DNA of 14,493 nucleotides from CAYLNH01 sp964384625 (GTDB taxonomy: Bacteria > Verrucomicrobiota > Lentisphaeria > JABSQK01): the NCBI GenBank assembly GCA_964384625.1, contig CAYLNH010000178.1, forward strand, positions 1-14,493. Reading direction: 5' to 3'. The position numbers and the translations under genes are program-made. The number at the start of each line of letters is the position of its first letter. The stretch's first letter is position 1. The notes beneath the pieces are model-generated. The model was not told the DNA's origin. It made no database searches and was given only the letters and a program-made list of their open reading frames with translations. Positions 1 through 9,270 of the stretch are shown here, piece after piece.

Positions 1-1
1 G

Positions 2-40
2 AGGGTGCGGGATCTCTATGCGGACCGCGAAGGGCAGTAA
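2..40 (+). CDS. 3' end of an upstream gene (partial)
   Basis: Frame 2 reads RVRDLYADREGQ and then a TAA at 38-40. This charged, helix-like tail looks like an ordinary protein C terminus. The frame is open to the window edge, and a promoter for the next gene begins about 30 nt after the stop. Only 12 codons are visible, so family and function cannot be told. A chance open frame this short is quite possible in GC-rich DNA. Confidence 0.4.
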   Translation, partial: RVRDLYADREGQ

Positions 41-71
41 ACGAGGGCTTACCCCCCACCGCGCACTCTCC

Positions 72-100
72 TTGACATTGGCAGGCGCAAATCGTACGGT
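72..100 (+). promoter_or_regulatory. Sigma70-like promoter for the AsmA/TamB-like gene
   Basis: A perfect -35 box, TTGACA (72-77), is followed at exactly 17 nt by TACGGT (95-100), which matches 3 of 6 positions of TATAAT including the first two and the last. Transcription would start near 107, giving a leader of about 100 nt before the ATG at 207. The site lies inside the open frame that extends upstream of 207, which supports 207 as the true start. Confidence 0.55.
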
Positions 101-188
101 TACACTCGAGCTGAGGCTTTCGTTCTGTTGCGACCCGATCCGGTCTGGAGGCGGTGTGTCAGGGTGTCGCTGCAGATCCTCAGTTCGC

Positions 189-194
189 AGGAGG
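189..194 (+). promoter_or_regulatory. Ribosome binding site deciding the start at 207
   Basis: AGGAGG is a full Shine-Dalgarno match 12 nt before ATG 207. The spacing is slightly long but usable. No comparable site precedes the upstream in-frame ATG at 18. Confidence 0.6.
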
Positions 195-206
195 CAGTTG
201 ACAAGC

Positions 207-3200
207 ATGAGCGCAGAACCGCAGAAAGCCCCCCCGAAGAAGCCCCGCAGCCGCTGGCGCCTGCGTCGTCTGCTGCGCCGGCTGGCCATTGTCGGTGTTC
301 TCGCCGTCGCCGCGCTGATTGCTTTTCTGTTCTACCTCCGCACCGAGTCGGGCCTGCGCCGGGTGGTGTTGCCGGTGATCTCCAGTTGGTCCGGCTGCCA
401 GATTACCGCAGAACGCGTATCGATGCAGGGCTTGAGCCGGATCCGCGCCAGCGGTCTGCGCATTCGGGTGCCGGTGGACAACTACGGCGCGGTGATGGAT
501 GTCCACGCGCCCCGCGCCCTGTTGGACTGGGCCAGGCGCGGGCCCGCCGAACTGACGGCCGACCGGGCGGTGGCCCGGTTGAACCAGTGGCCCAGCTATG
601 ATTCTCCTGAAGCCGGGTCCGACGTCTGGCGTTCCATCCGGCGGCTGCCGGACTTCACCACGACCCTGCGCCAGTCCACCATCGAGTTGCCGCCGGCCGG
701 CGTCGAGCGTTACCAGGTGCCGCGCCTGCGGATACCCGAGCTCAAGTGCACCAACCGCGACGGCCGGTTGCGGATTACCGTTGATACGCAGCTGAGTACG
801 GACGGCGGTCTGCTGTGGCAGGTGTTGGCCCGGCAGCACGTCAAGCTGGACATGGAACTGGGCGGCGGCGGCGGCCGGTCGACCGTCAGCGGCAGGTTGG
901 AATTGCGGGGGCAATATGACGCGGCGTCCCGCGAACTGGATGAAATCGTCAGCATCATGAGCTTCGAGATCGCCGACTCCGGCAACGGTTTTCTCAACCT
1001 GCGCATGCGCAATGCGGCGGGCGAGATGTTGACGCTCGAAGCGGTGCTCAGCACGGATGCCAAGGGGTGGCAGGTGGTGGTCCAGGTGCTTGGACACGAG
1101 CAGCAGCTCCACATGAAACGGAATCAGACGGAGCTGCGGGTGCGCCAATGGAAGAGCGACTTCAAAGTGGCCTGGCTGGCAGCGACCCGCGAGTTCGAGA
1201 GCACCGGCGGCTTCACCATGCCGGGCATCAGCGTCGTGCTGCCGGATGCCGCCGCCACCGAGTTGCCGCCCATCGCGATGAACGGCGGCTGGACCGCGAA
1301 GAAGACCAGCACCGTGCTGCGCTGGGACTTGTCGGCGGAAGTCAGCAAAGGCGACGAGATCCTGATGCAGGTCAGTTCCAGGTATGTGACGGGCTCGATG
1401 CAGACCAAGCCGCTGGCCCTCACCGTGCCGAACATCGAGCTGCAGACGATCAAGCCGTACCTCGAGCCGTTCGGCGTTTTACTGCCGGCAGGCAAGGTCG
1501 GCGGTACCTTTGCCATCACCCCCCGCGCCCGCAGCCGCAGTTTCGAGATCGAACTGGACCTGACCGGCACGGATCTGACCCGGTGCCCGGGACTGCCGCC
1601 GGGCTATATCGTCACCGGCGACGTCAAGGTCGACGGCGATCTCGAGCCCGGCAAGGAAGCAAATCTTGCCGCCTGTTCGCTCAATGCCCGCGTCAAGGAC
1701 GACCGCCGCCGGCTGCTGGGTAATGTCGCCCTGAAACTCGCGCGCAGCGTCAGCGTGCCCATGCCGCGCGAGGCCTGGCGCCGGCCGGCCGCCGAAGCCG
1801 CGTTCGAGATGGAGGCCGCCGTCTCGCCGCTGGTCATGGATGAAATCCGCGGGACCGCGCCCAGTCGCCGACGCGATCCGCAGGCCATGAAGTTTTCCGG
1901 CAGACTCGATTTGGAACTGCGCGGCGACGAAACGCTCGCGCGCGTCAACCTGCAGGGCAGCCACGCCGGCGTCCGCTTCGTGCGCGCCGCCGGTCAGGGC
2001 GCCGTCGAACGCGGCCCGCGGCTGAAGTTCCTGGAAATCTCCATGCTCGAAGTCAACGGCTCTCCCGTCCTGATGCAGGAGCTGTTCCCCGCCCGCCCGC
2101 CGCAATTTGAACGCCTCAGCGTCAATGCCGTCATGCGCGGCGACCCGGCGGCGCCTGCGGAAACGTACCAGTACTCCGCCAAGATCAAGTCCCTCGGGAT
2201 CGCCGGCATCGAAGGCCTGCCGGAGTGGCTGCAGACCAGCGCCACACTCCAGGTCACCGGCGGTCTGACAGAGGATTTCACCGGGATGAGCCTGGCCGAT
2301 CTGCGGCTGAACGCAAAGGCTTTTGAACGCCGCCGCGTCGAACCGTCGGCCGAGATGTCGCTGATTCTGAAACGCCCGTTGACCATGAATCTCGCGCGCG
2401 GCGTCGGCGGCCTGGGAGCGACGACGCTGGCCTTCGACGCCGCCTGCACCCAGCGCTTTCTGAAACGGCTTAAGGACGATCCGGCATTCGCTTCCGCGGC
2501 TGCGGATGAACTGGTGTTCAGCGCCGAGTTGAATCTCGTCCGCGAACTCAAGGCCCCCCTGCGGGCCGAGCTTACGGCCAATGCCAGACTCGGGCAACGC
2601 CGCATTTTCGAAGGCAAGATCAACGCCGTGGTTGACGCCGCCGGCCGGTTTCGCGAACTGACCGCCGACAAGATCTGGGCGCGTTGCCCGCCCGAACTCC
2701 AGCCGTTGTTGCCGGTGACCGTGCCGCAATGGGACACGGCCGAGTTGACCGGCCGCTACAGCCGCGATCCCGAAACGCCCGACGACCACCGCTTTGCCGC
2801 GTCTTTCCGCTTCGGGGAACTGCTGGTCCCGCAGGCACTGCCGGACTGGCTCAATCTCGGCGGCGACGGCGAAGTCGGCGGGACCTGGAACACCGCCAAT
2901 GTGCTGACGGTCGACAAACTGAAACTGAATCTCAGCGGCTACCAGCCGGGCGACCGCAAGCGCGGGTTGCAGGCAACGCTGACGGGGACGAAACCGTTGC
3001 AGGCAAGCTGGTCGGAGGCGCCGTTTGACTGGCGCCGCCCCGCCTGGCCGGCGCCGCCGGCAACGGCCGCCGCGGCCGTCCGCCTGGACGTGCGGACACC
3101 GGCGGTGTTCCTCGCCAGGATCAACCGGGTGAAGACCGCATCCGCGCGGTCGCTGCACCTGGTTATGGAGGCGGACATCAGCCGGAAGAAGCAGCGGAAT

Positions 3201-6200
3201 ACGGTGTTCGCGAAACTCACGGGCGACTATGATGCCGTCCGCGTGGCCGACGTTCAGGGGACCGTCGGTCTGCAGGACTCCCTGGCGCTCGCCGATCTGA
3301 CAATCGACAAACTGGTCCTCCACAACCACGATGAGTTAAGCGGGTTCTTCCTGCCGCCGGCGACCGGGCCGGCCTGGAACCGGCTGGAACTCGACGCCAA
3401 ACTGGCCCCGGCCGATCAGGGCCGCCTGCGCGGCGAGGCCCGGCTGTCCGTCTTCGGTTTGCGGCGGCTGCGGCCGCTGCCGGATTGGTTGACGACCTCG
3501 GCAATCCTGCGGGCGGCGGGCGCCCTGTCGCGCGACCGCCGGTTGCTCCGGCTCGAGACGCTGAAGCTGACCAGCAGTTCGGTCGCCGGCAACGACATCC
3601 GCGGCGCCGAGTCCGCCGTCGCCATCGCCAAACCCGTCGACCTGAAGCTGGTCGGTCGCCTGCCGCAATTGCCGCCCGGGACTGCCGCGAAACTGCTGGC
3701 CGAAGGCGAAATCCCCTATGCCTATCTGGCGCGTCAGTTCCGGCCGGCGGACTTTACCCGTAAGTCCGGCCGCGTTGCGTGGACCGGGAAAGCGGCGTTC
3801 ACCGGCGGGCAGGATGCGGTCAAGGCCCGTGGCGAACTGCAGGCGGCGCTCAACAAACAGGCGTTCCTGACGCAGACGGCAGACTGGACGCTGCAGCCCG
3901 ACTGGCGGCCGCGAACCGGCACGCTCACCACGCGCCTGCAGTTCCTCAAGGAGGTCCACGCCCTGATCGGCGTGGAGCGCTGCCCGCGCTGGCGCGAGAT
4001 CGTCGTCGACAGCACCGTAAAACCGACGGCCGCCGGCTGGCAGCTCGCCGGTACCGCCAAAGCCGCAGGCGCAGCAGACTGGCCCGGCCTGCCCGCCTGG
4101 GCCACCGCTGCCGGGACGATCACCTACGCCGCCGACGTGCAGCCGGCGAAAGACCTCCTGGTGCTCAATAAACTGGTGACCGAATGGGATTGGGGCGATG
4201 CCGATGTCCCGAACCAGGCCCGCCTGCAGGCCGACGTCGTCAAACCGCTGCACCTGCGGTTGTCCAACTGGCGGCAGCCGGCGCCGCAGCTCGACGGCCA
4301 ACTGAAACTCTCCCTGGCCGCGACCGATGTCTTCCTGGCCCGGCTCCGTGGGCTGGCACCCCCCGGCCGCCGCCCGCGACGTCTGCAGCTCGCCTCGATC
4401 ATCGGGCTGCAGTCCGCCCGGGAAGCGCTGAATACGTCGGTCGTCGTCAGCGGCCGCGAGGGGGAACGGCAGATCATCGACCTGGCGGCGACCGCCGCCC
4501 TGGGGCCGGACGGCTGGCTGCGCACCGGCAAGATCAGTCGCGGTGAGCTGGCTCTCAGCAACGGGCTGCGGCTGATCTTCAGCGACTACGAGCTCGCCGC
4601 GTTCGACGGCATCGTCGTCAAGGCAAGCGCCAGGCCGAGGGGCAAGCAGGCCTGCGGCATCGACGGCGAGATCCGTCTGCGCGGGCTGCAGCAGCCGCAG
4701 TGGCTGCCGCCCCGGTGGCGGATCGATGCGAAGACCGATTTCGCCGCGATCGTCGACCGCCGCCGCCGGGTGACACTGAACAAACTCCATGTGCGCACCT
4801 CAGCCCGGCGCGGCGCCGGCTGGCAGCAGGTGGCCCGGCTGACGGCCGAGCTGGCGGCGCCGGCGAAGTTTCGCTGGGGCGCCTGGGATGCGAAACAGCC
4901 CGCCGGTAAAACCGCCTTGCTGCTCAAAGGCGAAATGGCTGACCTGAACGCCTTGCTGGACACACCGCTGACGCCCGCGCCGGAGAGCCTCGAGCTCGAA
5001 GGCCGCGTCGACCTCGTTTCCCGGCGCGGCCGGCTGACCATCGGCAGCCGCGCCGTGGCCAGGGCCGGCGATACCGTGTGCCTCGACGTCACCGGGACAA
5101 CGGCCTTCGACTCGGTGGGCGGCTGGTCGCAGGCGTCGGTGCGGGTGGCGGAACTGCGGGCGCAGCGGCATATCCTGAAGTATCTGAACGCCGACCTGGA
5201 CTGGTCGAAGGCGACGGCTGAGGCCGAAGTGAAAGCCGTGCGCGAAGGCTATGTCCTGACCTGGTCCGGCGCCTTCACCGACGCGACCGGTGTGCCGCAG
5301 GTCCCGGGCTGGGCCAAACTTTCCGCCGCCTGCAGCGGCGCCGTCCGGAAGCCGCTCGACGGCGATGCGGACCTGACCCGGTGGACCATCTCCGGCGTGC
5401 TGTCCGACGCCAAGACCGGCGCCAAACTGGTCGCGCTGCAGGCAGCCCTGCCCGAGGGCCGGCACGTCAAACTCCCGCAACGCCGGGACGACGGCTGGCC
5501 CGCCTGCAAACTGACGCTTGCCGGGGAGCTGCAGGCCGGGCTGCTGGCGCTCGGCGCGGTCAATCGCAACCCGAAAACGCTGGCGGCGCTGCCGAGCTAT
5601 CGGGTCGACGGTGAACTCAATCTGGGCGGCGGCCGGCAGGCGGCCGCCGTCATCAACCTGCGGCGTGGCCAGGCCGTCGAAATCATCCTGAAGCCGGCGC
5701 TGGCGCTGCGGCCCGATCGCCGTTGGCGACAGCTCGGCCTCGGTGTGCAGATTCGATCGCTGCCGTCCGCGCTGCGGTCGGCGTATCTGCCGCCGGGACT
5801 GCTGCCGCAATTCAAACGGCTGGCCGGCGATCTCACGATTAAACGCGAGCCGGTAGCGGCGGGCAAGGACCGGTTGTCCGCCAGCCTGGCGCTCAACGCC
5901 GACGGCTTGAAAGGCGGCCGCTGGCGGCTGCAGGAGGGGCAGCTGGCGCTGGTGGCTGCCGGCCCGATCGATCTGTCTGCCGGTTTCGCCGGCAAAAACC
6001 TGCCCGTCAATATCTCATGGAACAAGGCGCGCGCGGCGAAGGCAAAGGTGTCGATCGTCAGTACCCCGGACGCCTTCCAACTGGAAGTTGTCGACCTGGA
6101 CGTCTCCTTGCCGCAGCTCTTCAAAATTGCTCCCAAGGACCTCCTTGGCGCGGGGCAGTCCTGCAGCGGCGGCAAGATTCTCGGCGCCCTTCAAGTCCGC

Positions 6201-7451
6201 CGCGAAACCACCGAGTGGCAGGCGAAATGGAATATGCTCGCCAGCAACGCCGGCTTCTTCGACCGCCGCGGCCGACCCGTCGGCCGGCCGTTTGACTGGT
6301 ACGTCGACGGCACCGCCGTCAGCCGGGACGGTCGCCTGCGGCAGTTGATCTTCAGCACCCGCGATGCCGCCCGCAATCAATGCGGCGGCCTGGTGGAGTG
6401 GGAGAATGCCGGCCGGTTCGCCGGCGTGCCGTCGAAGATCCAGCTTACCGGCGGCGACTTCGATCTGACGCCCCTGTGGCTGGCGTTCCGCGGCGCCAAC
6501 CGCCGGCCTGCGCCCCGCGAGCACCCCCTCGATGCCGCCGCCGTCAAACAGGCGCTGCGACCCGCGGCGCCGACGCCGGCCGACCCGAAACGGCTCGCCT
6601 GGCTGCCGACCGCCGAGGAACTCATGCAGTTGCGCATCCGCTATGCCGTTGCCGTCCGCTCGCTGACCATCGGCCAGACCGAGCTCGCCGATATCACGCT
6701 CGACGTTGCTTCCGTCGACGACGAGATCGTCCTGGACCGGTTTCGCTGCCGCGTCGGCGCCCGCGGCAAGATCACGGCCGCCGCCAAGGTCCTGCGCTCG
6801 CTCGCAGAGACCGAGTATCGGCTCGAGTTGGATGTGGACAGCGTGCCGGTCTATGCGTTATCGGAAATCTGGTGGCCCGGCAGCGCCGGCCGGGCGCGGG
6901 GCGCCGTCGACTTCCAGTGGGAAAGCGCCGGCGAGGGACCGTCCCCGCGGAACGCCTGGAGCCGCGCCGCCGGCAAAGGCCGCTTCCTCGTCAAAAAACT
7001 GCAGCTGCCCGCGCTGCCGGTCTGGAAGAACACGCCGAAGCAACTCGGGCTGCCGGGCTTCGATCAGCTCGCCTTCGACGCCGTCGCCGCCGAGATGAAA
7101 TTGAAGGACGGCACCATCATCATGCCGCGACTTTCCGGCGTGCGTGACAAATTCCGCTTCGACTGCAACGCCGCGCTGCGCCTCGACGGCCACTTCCGCA
7201 TGGACCAGCTCGCCTTCCGCTTTGACAGCGAACACTGGCGACAGCTGACGCCGAAGAACCTGCGGCAGTCGATCGGCATCGAACGCTTCGGTGTGGACCT
7301 CGACGGCTATTACGCGGCGCCCGCCCCCTTCTCCGTCGCCGGCTTCCTCCCGGCCCCGGAGATCAATACCACGGACGCCGCCGGTCTCCGCGCCTTCAGC
7401 CGCTCCAGCATCGGCCGCGTCATCCTCGGTTGGATCCCGGCAGCACGGTAG
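207..7451 (+). CDS. Giant AsmA/TamB-like membrane-anchored protein, 2414 aa
   Basis: Predicted inner-membrane-anchored periplasmic protein of the AsmA/TamB/YhdP superfamily, whose members form long beta-groove structures implicated in moving phospholipids to the outer membrane. Visible here: a very basic cytosolic N terminus (residues 7-25, many K/R), one membrane segment at about 26-44, then a periplasmic part of over 2300 residues rich in alternating hydrophobic beta-strand patterns with few cysteines. From about residue 418 to 1864 it is built of modules of about 205 residues marked by a recurring LP-x-W motif. The last 300 residues, with GKGRFLVKKLQLPALP near 2255, resemble the AsmA-like C-terminal domain. 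E. coli TamB and YhdP are each about 1260 residues, so this is roughly double. The start at 207 rests on AGGAGG and the membrane segment; the open frame back to 18 is rejected. It is monocistronic as far as seen. Family assignment is by pattern, not search; exact subfamily unknown. Confidence 0.8.
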   Translation: MSAEPQKAPPKKPRSRWRLRRLLRRLAIVGVLAVAALIAFLFYLRTESGLRRVVLPVISSWSGCQITAERVSMQGLSRIRASGLRIRVPVDNYGAVMDVHAPRALLDWARRGPAELTADRAVARLNQWPSYDSPEAGSDVWRSIRRLPDFTTTLRQSTIELPPAGVERYQVPRLRIPELKCTNRDGRLRITVDTQLSTDGGLLWQVLARQHVKLDMELGGGGGRSTVSGRLELRGQYDAASRELDEIVSIMSFEIADSGNGFLNLRMRNAAGEMLTLEAVLSTDAKGWQVVVQVLGHEQQLHMKRNQTELRVRQWKSDFKVAWLAATREFESTGGFTMPGISVVLPDAAATELPPIAMNGGWTAKKTSTVLRWDLSAEVSKGDEILMQVSSRYVTGSMQTKPLALTVPNIELQTIKPYLEPFGVLLPAGKVGGTFAITPRARSRSFEIELDLTGTDLTRCPGLPPGYIVTGDVKVDGDLEPGKEANLAACSLNARVKDDRRRLLGNVALKLARSVSVPMPREAWRRPAAEAAFEMEAAVSPLVMDEIRGTAPSRRRDPQAMKFSGRLDLELRGDETLARVNLQGSHAGVRFVRAAGQGAVERGPRLKFLEISMLEVNGSPVLMQELFPARPPQFERLSVNAVMRGDPAAPAETYQYSAKIKSLGIAGIEGLPEWLQTSATLQVTGGLTEDFTGMSLADLRLNAKAFERRRVEPSAEMSLILKRPLTMNLARGVGGLGATTLAFDAACTQRFLKRLKDDPAFASAAADELVFSAELNLVRELKAPLRAELTANARLGQRRIFEGKINAVVDAAGRFRELTADKIWARCPPELQPLLPVTVPQWDTAELTGRYSRDPETPDDHRFAASFRFGELLVPQALPDWLNLGGDGEVGGTWNTANVLTVDKLKLNLSGYQPGDRKRGLQATLTGTKPLQASWSEAPFDWRRPAWPAPPATAAAAVRLDVRTPAVFLARINRVKTASARSLHLVMEADISRKKQRNTVFAKLTGDYDAVRVADVQGTVGLQDSLALADLTIDKLVLHNHDELSGFFLPPATGPAWNRLELDAKLAPADQGRLRGEARLSVFGLRRLRPLPDWLTTSAILRAAGALSRDRRLLRLETLKLTSSSVAGNDIRGAESAVAIAKPVDLKLVGRLPQLPPGTAAKLLAEGEIPYAYLARQFRPADFTRKSGRVAWTGKAAFTGGQDAVKARGELQAALNKQAFLTQTADWTLQPDWRPRTGTLTTRLQFLKEVHALIGVERCPRWREIVVDSTVKPTAAGWQLAGTAKAAGAADWPGLPAWATAAGTITYAADVQPAKDLLVLNKLVTEWDWGDADVPNQARLQADVVKPLHLRLSNWRQPAPQLDGQLKLSLAATDVFLARLRGLAPPGRRPRRLQLASIIGLQSAREALNTSVVVSGREGERQIIDLAATAALGPDGWLRTGKISRGELALSNGLRLIFSDYELAAFDGIVVKASARPRGKQACGIDGEIRLRGLQQPQWLPPRWRIDAKTDFAAIVDRRRRVTLNKLHVRTSARRGAGWQQVARLTAELAAPAKFRWGAWDAKQPAGKTALLLKGEMADLNALLDTPLTPAPESLELEGRVDLVSRRGRLTIGSRAVARAGDTVCLDVTGTTAFDSVGGWSQASVRVAELRAQRHILKYLNADLDWSKATAEAEVKAVREGYVLTWSGAFTDATGVPQVPGWAKLSAACSGAVRKPLDGDADLTRWTISGVLSDAKTGAKLVALQAALPEGRHVKLPQRRDDGWPACKLTLAGELQAGLLALGAVNRNPKTLAALPSYRVDGELNLGGGRQAAAVINLRRGQAVEIILKPALALRPDRRWRQLGLGVQIRSLPSALRSAYLPPGLLPQFKRLAGDLTIKREPVAAGKDRLSASLALNADGLKGGRWRLQEGQLALVAAGPIDLSAGFAGKNLPVNISWNKARAAKAKVSIVSTPDAFQLEVVDLDVSLPQLFKIAPKDLLGAGQSCSGGKILGALQVRRETTEWQAKWNMLASNAGFFDRRGRPVGRPFDWYVDGTAVSRDGRLRQLIFSTRDAARNQCGGLVEWENAGRFAGVPSKIQLTGGDFDLTPLWLAFRGANRRPAPREHPLDAAAVKQALRPAAPTPADPKRLAWLPTAEELMQLRIRYAVAVRSLTIGQTELADITLDVASVDDEIVLDRFRCRVGARGKITAAAKVLRSLAETEYRLELDVDSVPVYALSEIWWPGSAGRARGAVDFQWESAGEGPSPRNAWSRAAGKGRFLVKKLQLPALPVWKNTPKQLGLPGFDQLAFDAVAAEMKLKDGTIIMPRLSGVRDKFRFDCNAALRLDGHFRMDQLAFRFDSEHWRQLTPKNLRQSIGIERFGVDLDGYYAAPAPFSVAGFLPAPEINTTDAAGLRAFSRSSIGRVILGWIPAAR
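1458..5796 (+). repeat. Seven tandem ~205-residue modules within the AsmA-like protein
   Basis: A motif LP-x-W-(L) or a close variant recurs at residues 463 (LPPGY), 671 (LPEWL), 878 (LPDWL), 1091 (LPDWL), 1295 (LPAWA), 1500 (LPPRW) and 1699 (VPGW). The spacings are 208, 207, 213, 204, 205 and 199. Around 45-50 residues earlier in several modules is a P-x-W/F-x-x-L segment (PQFERL, PQWDTA, PAWNRL, PRWREI). About 123-130 residues before the motif, several carry F-L-x-R (RFLKRL, VFLARI, VFLARL). The modules are diverged at protein level and not recognisable as DNA repeats. Boundaries are approximate. Confidence 0.7.
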
Positions 7452-7466
7452 CCGGCGCCGGCGAAG

Positions 7467-7529
7467 CACGGTACACGAAACACGGTACACGGTACACGAA
7501 ACACGGTACACGAAACACGGTACACGAAA
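7467..7529 (+). repeat. Heptamer tandem repeat (CACGGTA / CACGAAA)
   Basis: Nine perfect 7-bp units run without a gap. Calling CACGGTA G and CACGAAA A, the order is G-A-G-G-A-G-A-G-A. It begins 15 nt after the stop of the AsmA-like gene, just past a 12-bp GC palindrome (GCCGGCGCCGGC, 7451-7462). A 7-bp period that shifts frame, in a gap between convergent genes, argues for non-coding DNA prone to slippage. Confidence 0.9.
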
Positions 7530-7538
7530 CACCGCGCC

Positions 7539-7578
7539 CATCCGGTTGCTGCGTCGCGTCATTATTGACGCGCTCCTG
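7539..7578 (+). repeat. Dispersed palindromic element, copy 1
   Basis: This is a 40-bp element matching 38 of 40 bases at 9388-9427. Its core, CGCGTCATTATTGACGCG (7555-7572), is a 7-bp stem with a TTAT loop. It starts 9 nt after the heptamer array and ends 10 nt before the holB stop codon. Lying between convergent genes, the hairpin could act as a bidirectional 3'-end or RNA-stability structure. There is no U-tract, so it is not a classic intrinsic terminator. Confidence 0.8.
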
Positions 7579-7588
7579 CCTTGGCAGC

Positions 7589-8611
7589 TCAGTGGGACCG
7601 CTTGCGGCAGACCTGCTGGCAGAAGTTCTCGATGGCGAGTTTTTCGTCGACGTTGTAGTCGAGCGTCTCGATCAGGTCCTCGGCGAGCTTGAGACTGCGG
7701 CGCGCCTCGGGGGCGGCGGGAGGCGTGTTGTCGCTGTCGCTGAAGATCTCCGGATTCGGCAGGAGGTCCTGACCGACGCCGCTGCTGCGGATGAATTGCT
7801 GGGCGAACCAGGTGTGGATCGCACTGAGGACCTCCTCGCGGCGGCCTTTGTATTGCGCCTGCACAAAGGCTTCGGCCTCGGACTCCACCTGCTTGCGATA
7901 GGCCGGGTCCATTTCGGCGGCGTTCGCGGTGAGTTCGCGGATGTAGCTCTTGGACTCGGCTTCGGCCGACTGGCGCAGTTCCTGGAGACAGTCGATAACG
8001 CCCTGGGCAGCGACGCTGGCGGCGCTGGCGCCGGACTCCGGCTGGAGCCGGGCGAGCGCTTGGAACAGGCGGCCGTCGTCCTCGAAATCGTAGTCCATGC
8101 GGTTATCGAGCAGCGCGATCGTCTGGCAGCGGCTGCGGATTGTCGGCAGCAGCATGGACGGGCTTTTTGTGATCAGCACGATGATGGTATTCGGCGTCGG
8201 TTCTTCGAGGGATTTGAGGAACGCATTCTGGGTCTGGATATTCATGCGGTCGGCATCGATAATCACGGCGAGACGGGTGCGGCCGCCGGTGCTCAGATGC
8301 AGGGCGCGCTCCAGTTCATAGATCTTCTCGAGCCGGATCTGGCGCGACTTTGAGACGGGTTTGACGCGGACCATCTCCGGGTAGGTCTCGGCCGCCACCT
8401 GCCGGCAGGTGGGGCAGGCGCCGCAGGCATCGCCGTCGGCCGCCGGGGTTTCGCAGGTGCAGACCTGGAGCCAGGCGGCGACAAATGCTTCCAGTTGTTC
8501 GGTGTGATCGCCGGTTACCAGATACGCATGCGCCACGCGGCCGGCCTGTTTGGCCTGGCACAGGCGCTTGGTCAACGCGGGATAGCGGTCTTGAAACTCA
8601 CGCAAGGGCAT
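7589..8611 (-). CDS. holB: DNA polymerase III delta' subunit
   Basis: Clamp-loader subunit that helps load the beta sliding clamp at primed sites. The 340-residue protein shows the family plan: N-terminal AAA+ fold with a degenerate P-loop (VTGDHTEQ, about 32-39, no GKT, as expected for delta', which does not hydrolyse ATP); a zinc module C53-x9-C63-x2-C66-x2-C69; the box NAFLKSLEEP (129-138); and the SRC motif (160-162) that supplies the arginine finger. The C-terminal third is the variable helical collar domain. Its coding start lies inside tmk (14-nt overlap), so the two are co-transcribed and probably translationally coupled. ATG at 8611 is chosen, with GGAG 10 nt upstream. A TTG at 8620, with AGGAG 10 nt upstream, would add three residues and is equally plausible. 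Confidence 0.9.
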   Translation of the reverse strand: MPLREFQDRYPALTKRLCQAKQAGRVAHAYLVTGDHTEQLEAFVAAWLQVCTCETPAADGDACGACPTCRQVAAETYPEMVRVKPVSKSRQIRLEKIYELERALHLSTGGRTRLAVIIDADRMNIQTQNAFLKSLEEPTPNTIIVLITKSPSMLLPTIRSRCQTIALLDNRMDYDFEDDGRLFQALARLQPESGASAASVAAQGVIDCLQELRQSAEAESKSYIRELTANAAEMDPAYRKQVESEAEAFVQAQYKGRREEVLSAIHTWFAQQFIRSSGVGQDLLPNPEIFSDSDNTPPAAPEARRSLKLAEDLIETLDYNVDEKLAIENFCQQVCRKRSH

Positions 8612-9245
8612 TGGCAACAATCTCCAGGATCTCCTGGTGGACGACGTCCACCGTGTTCATCGCGTTTACCACGCGGAAACGCTCGGGGTGTTTGCGGGCG
8701 AGGTCGAGGAAGCCGGCGCGCACATTTTCGTGGAAGGCGCGGGCCTCCTTTTCGAACCGGTCGTCGGCTTCCGGAGCGGCCGCCTGGCGTTGGGCGCCGC
8801 GGCCGGCGGAGACCTCAGGGTCGACATCGAGCACCAGCGTCAAGTCCGGCCAGCGATCACCGACCGCGACGGCGTGCATACTGTGGATCATCTCCAGGTC
8901 GAGGCCGCGGGCGTAGCCCTGATAGACGGTGGTCGAATCGGCGAAGCGGTCGCAGATGACGACGCCGCCCAATTCGAGATGGGGCCGGATCACCTTCTGC
9001 ATGAGCTGCACGCGGCTGGCACTGAACATCAGCACTTCGGCTTCCGGGCACGGGGCGTCGTCGCCGATCACGTGCTTGAGCAGGTTTCGCAGTTCCTCGC
9101 CGATGCGGGTGCCGCCGGGCTCGCGGGTTTCGAGCACGGCATGGCCTTCGCGGCGCAAGACGGCAGCCAGCCGCGCCGACTGCGTTGACTTGCCGCCGCA
9201 CTCGGGGCCTTCGAGCGTCAGAAAGAATCCGTTGGGAATGGTCAT
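8598..9245 (-). CDS. tmk: Thymidylate kinase (dTMP kinase)
   Basis: Phosphorylates dTMP to dTDP with ATP, an essential step of dTTP synthesis in the cytosol. The protein is 215 residues, normal for the family. Seen: P-loop EGPECGGKST (12-21), the dTMP-binding TREPGGT (40-46), and DRFADSTTVYQG (99-110), which holds the DR-(Y/F) and S-x-x-Y-Q-G signatures. A lid segment with arginines follows near 147-160. ATG 9245 is chosen because GGAG lies 5 nt upstream and the family N terminus begins there; the open frame back to 9356 enters a repeat and is rejected. It is the first gene of an operon with holB, a pairing common in bacteria. Confidence 0.95.
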   Translation of the reverse strand: MTIPNGFFLTLEGPECGGKSTQSARLAAVLRREGHAVLETREPGGTRIGEELRNLLKHVIGDDAPCPEAEVLMFSASRVQLMQKVIRPHLELGGVVICDRFADSTTVYQGYARGLDLEMIHSMHAVAVGDRWPDLTLVLDVDPEVSAGRGAQRQAAAPEADDRFEKEARAFHENVRAGFLDLARKHPERFRVVNAMNTVDVVHQEILEIVANALA

Positions 9246-9270
9246 GGTTGCTCCGTTTGGCAGGTCCTTG

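Noticed and set aside
18..206. N-terminal extension of the AsmA-like frame to ATG 18
   Set aside because: No ribosome site at 18, the stretch contains a good promoter, and AGGAGG plus a basic-tail/membrane-segment N terminus follow at 207.
1479..4790. Long minus-strand open frames (1479-3329 and 3336-4790)
   Set aside because: They are antisense to the AsmA-like gene. Their composition is low-complexity (R, G, Q, A rich) and there are no domain patterns: shadows of GC-rich coding DNA.
7451..7462. GCCGGCGCCGGC palindrome right after the AsmA-like stop as a terminator
   Set aside because: It is a short self-complementary GC run with no loop and no U-tract; probably chance in this base composition.
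7430..8353. Plus-strand ORF across the heptamer array and antisense to holB
   Set aside because: It begins inside the end of the AsmA-like gene, reads through tandem repeats, and is antisense to a clear holB.
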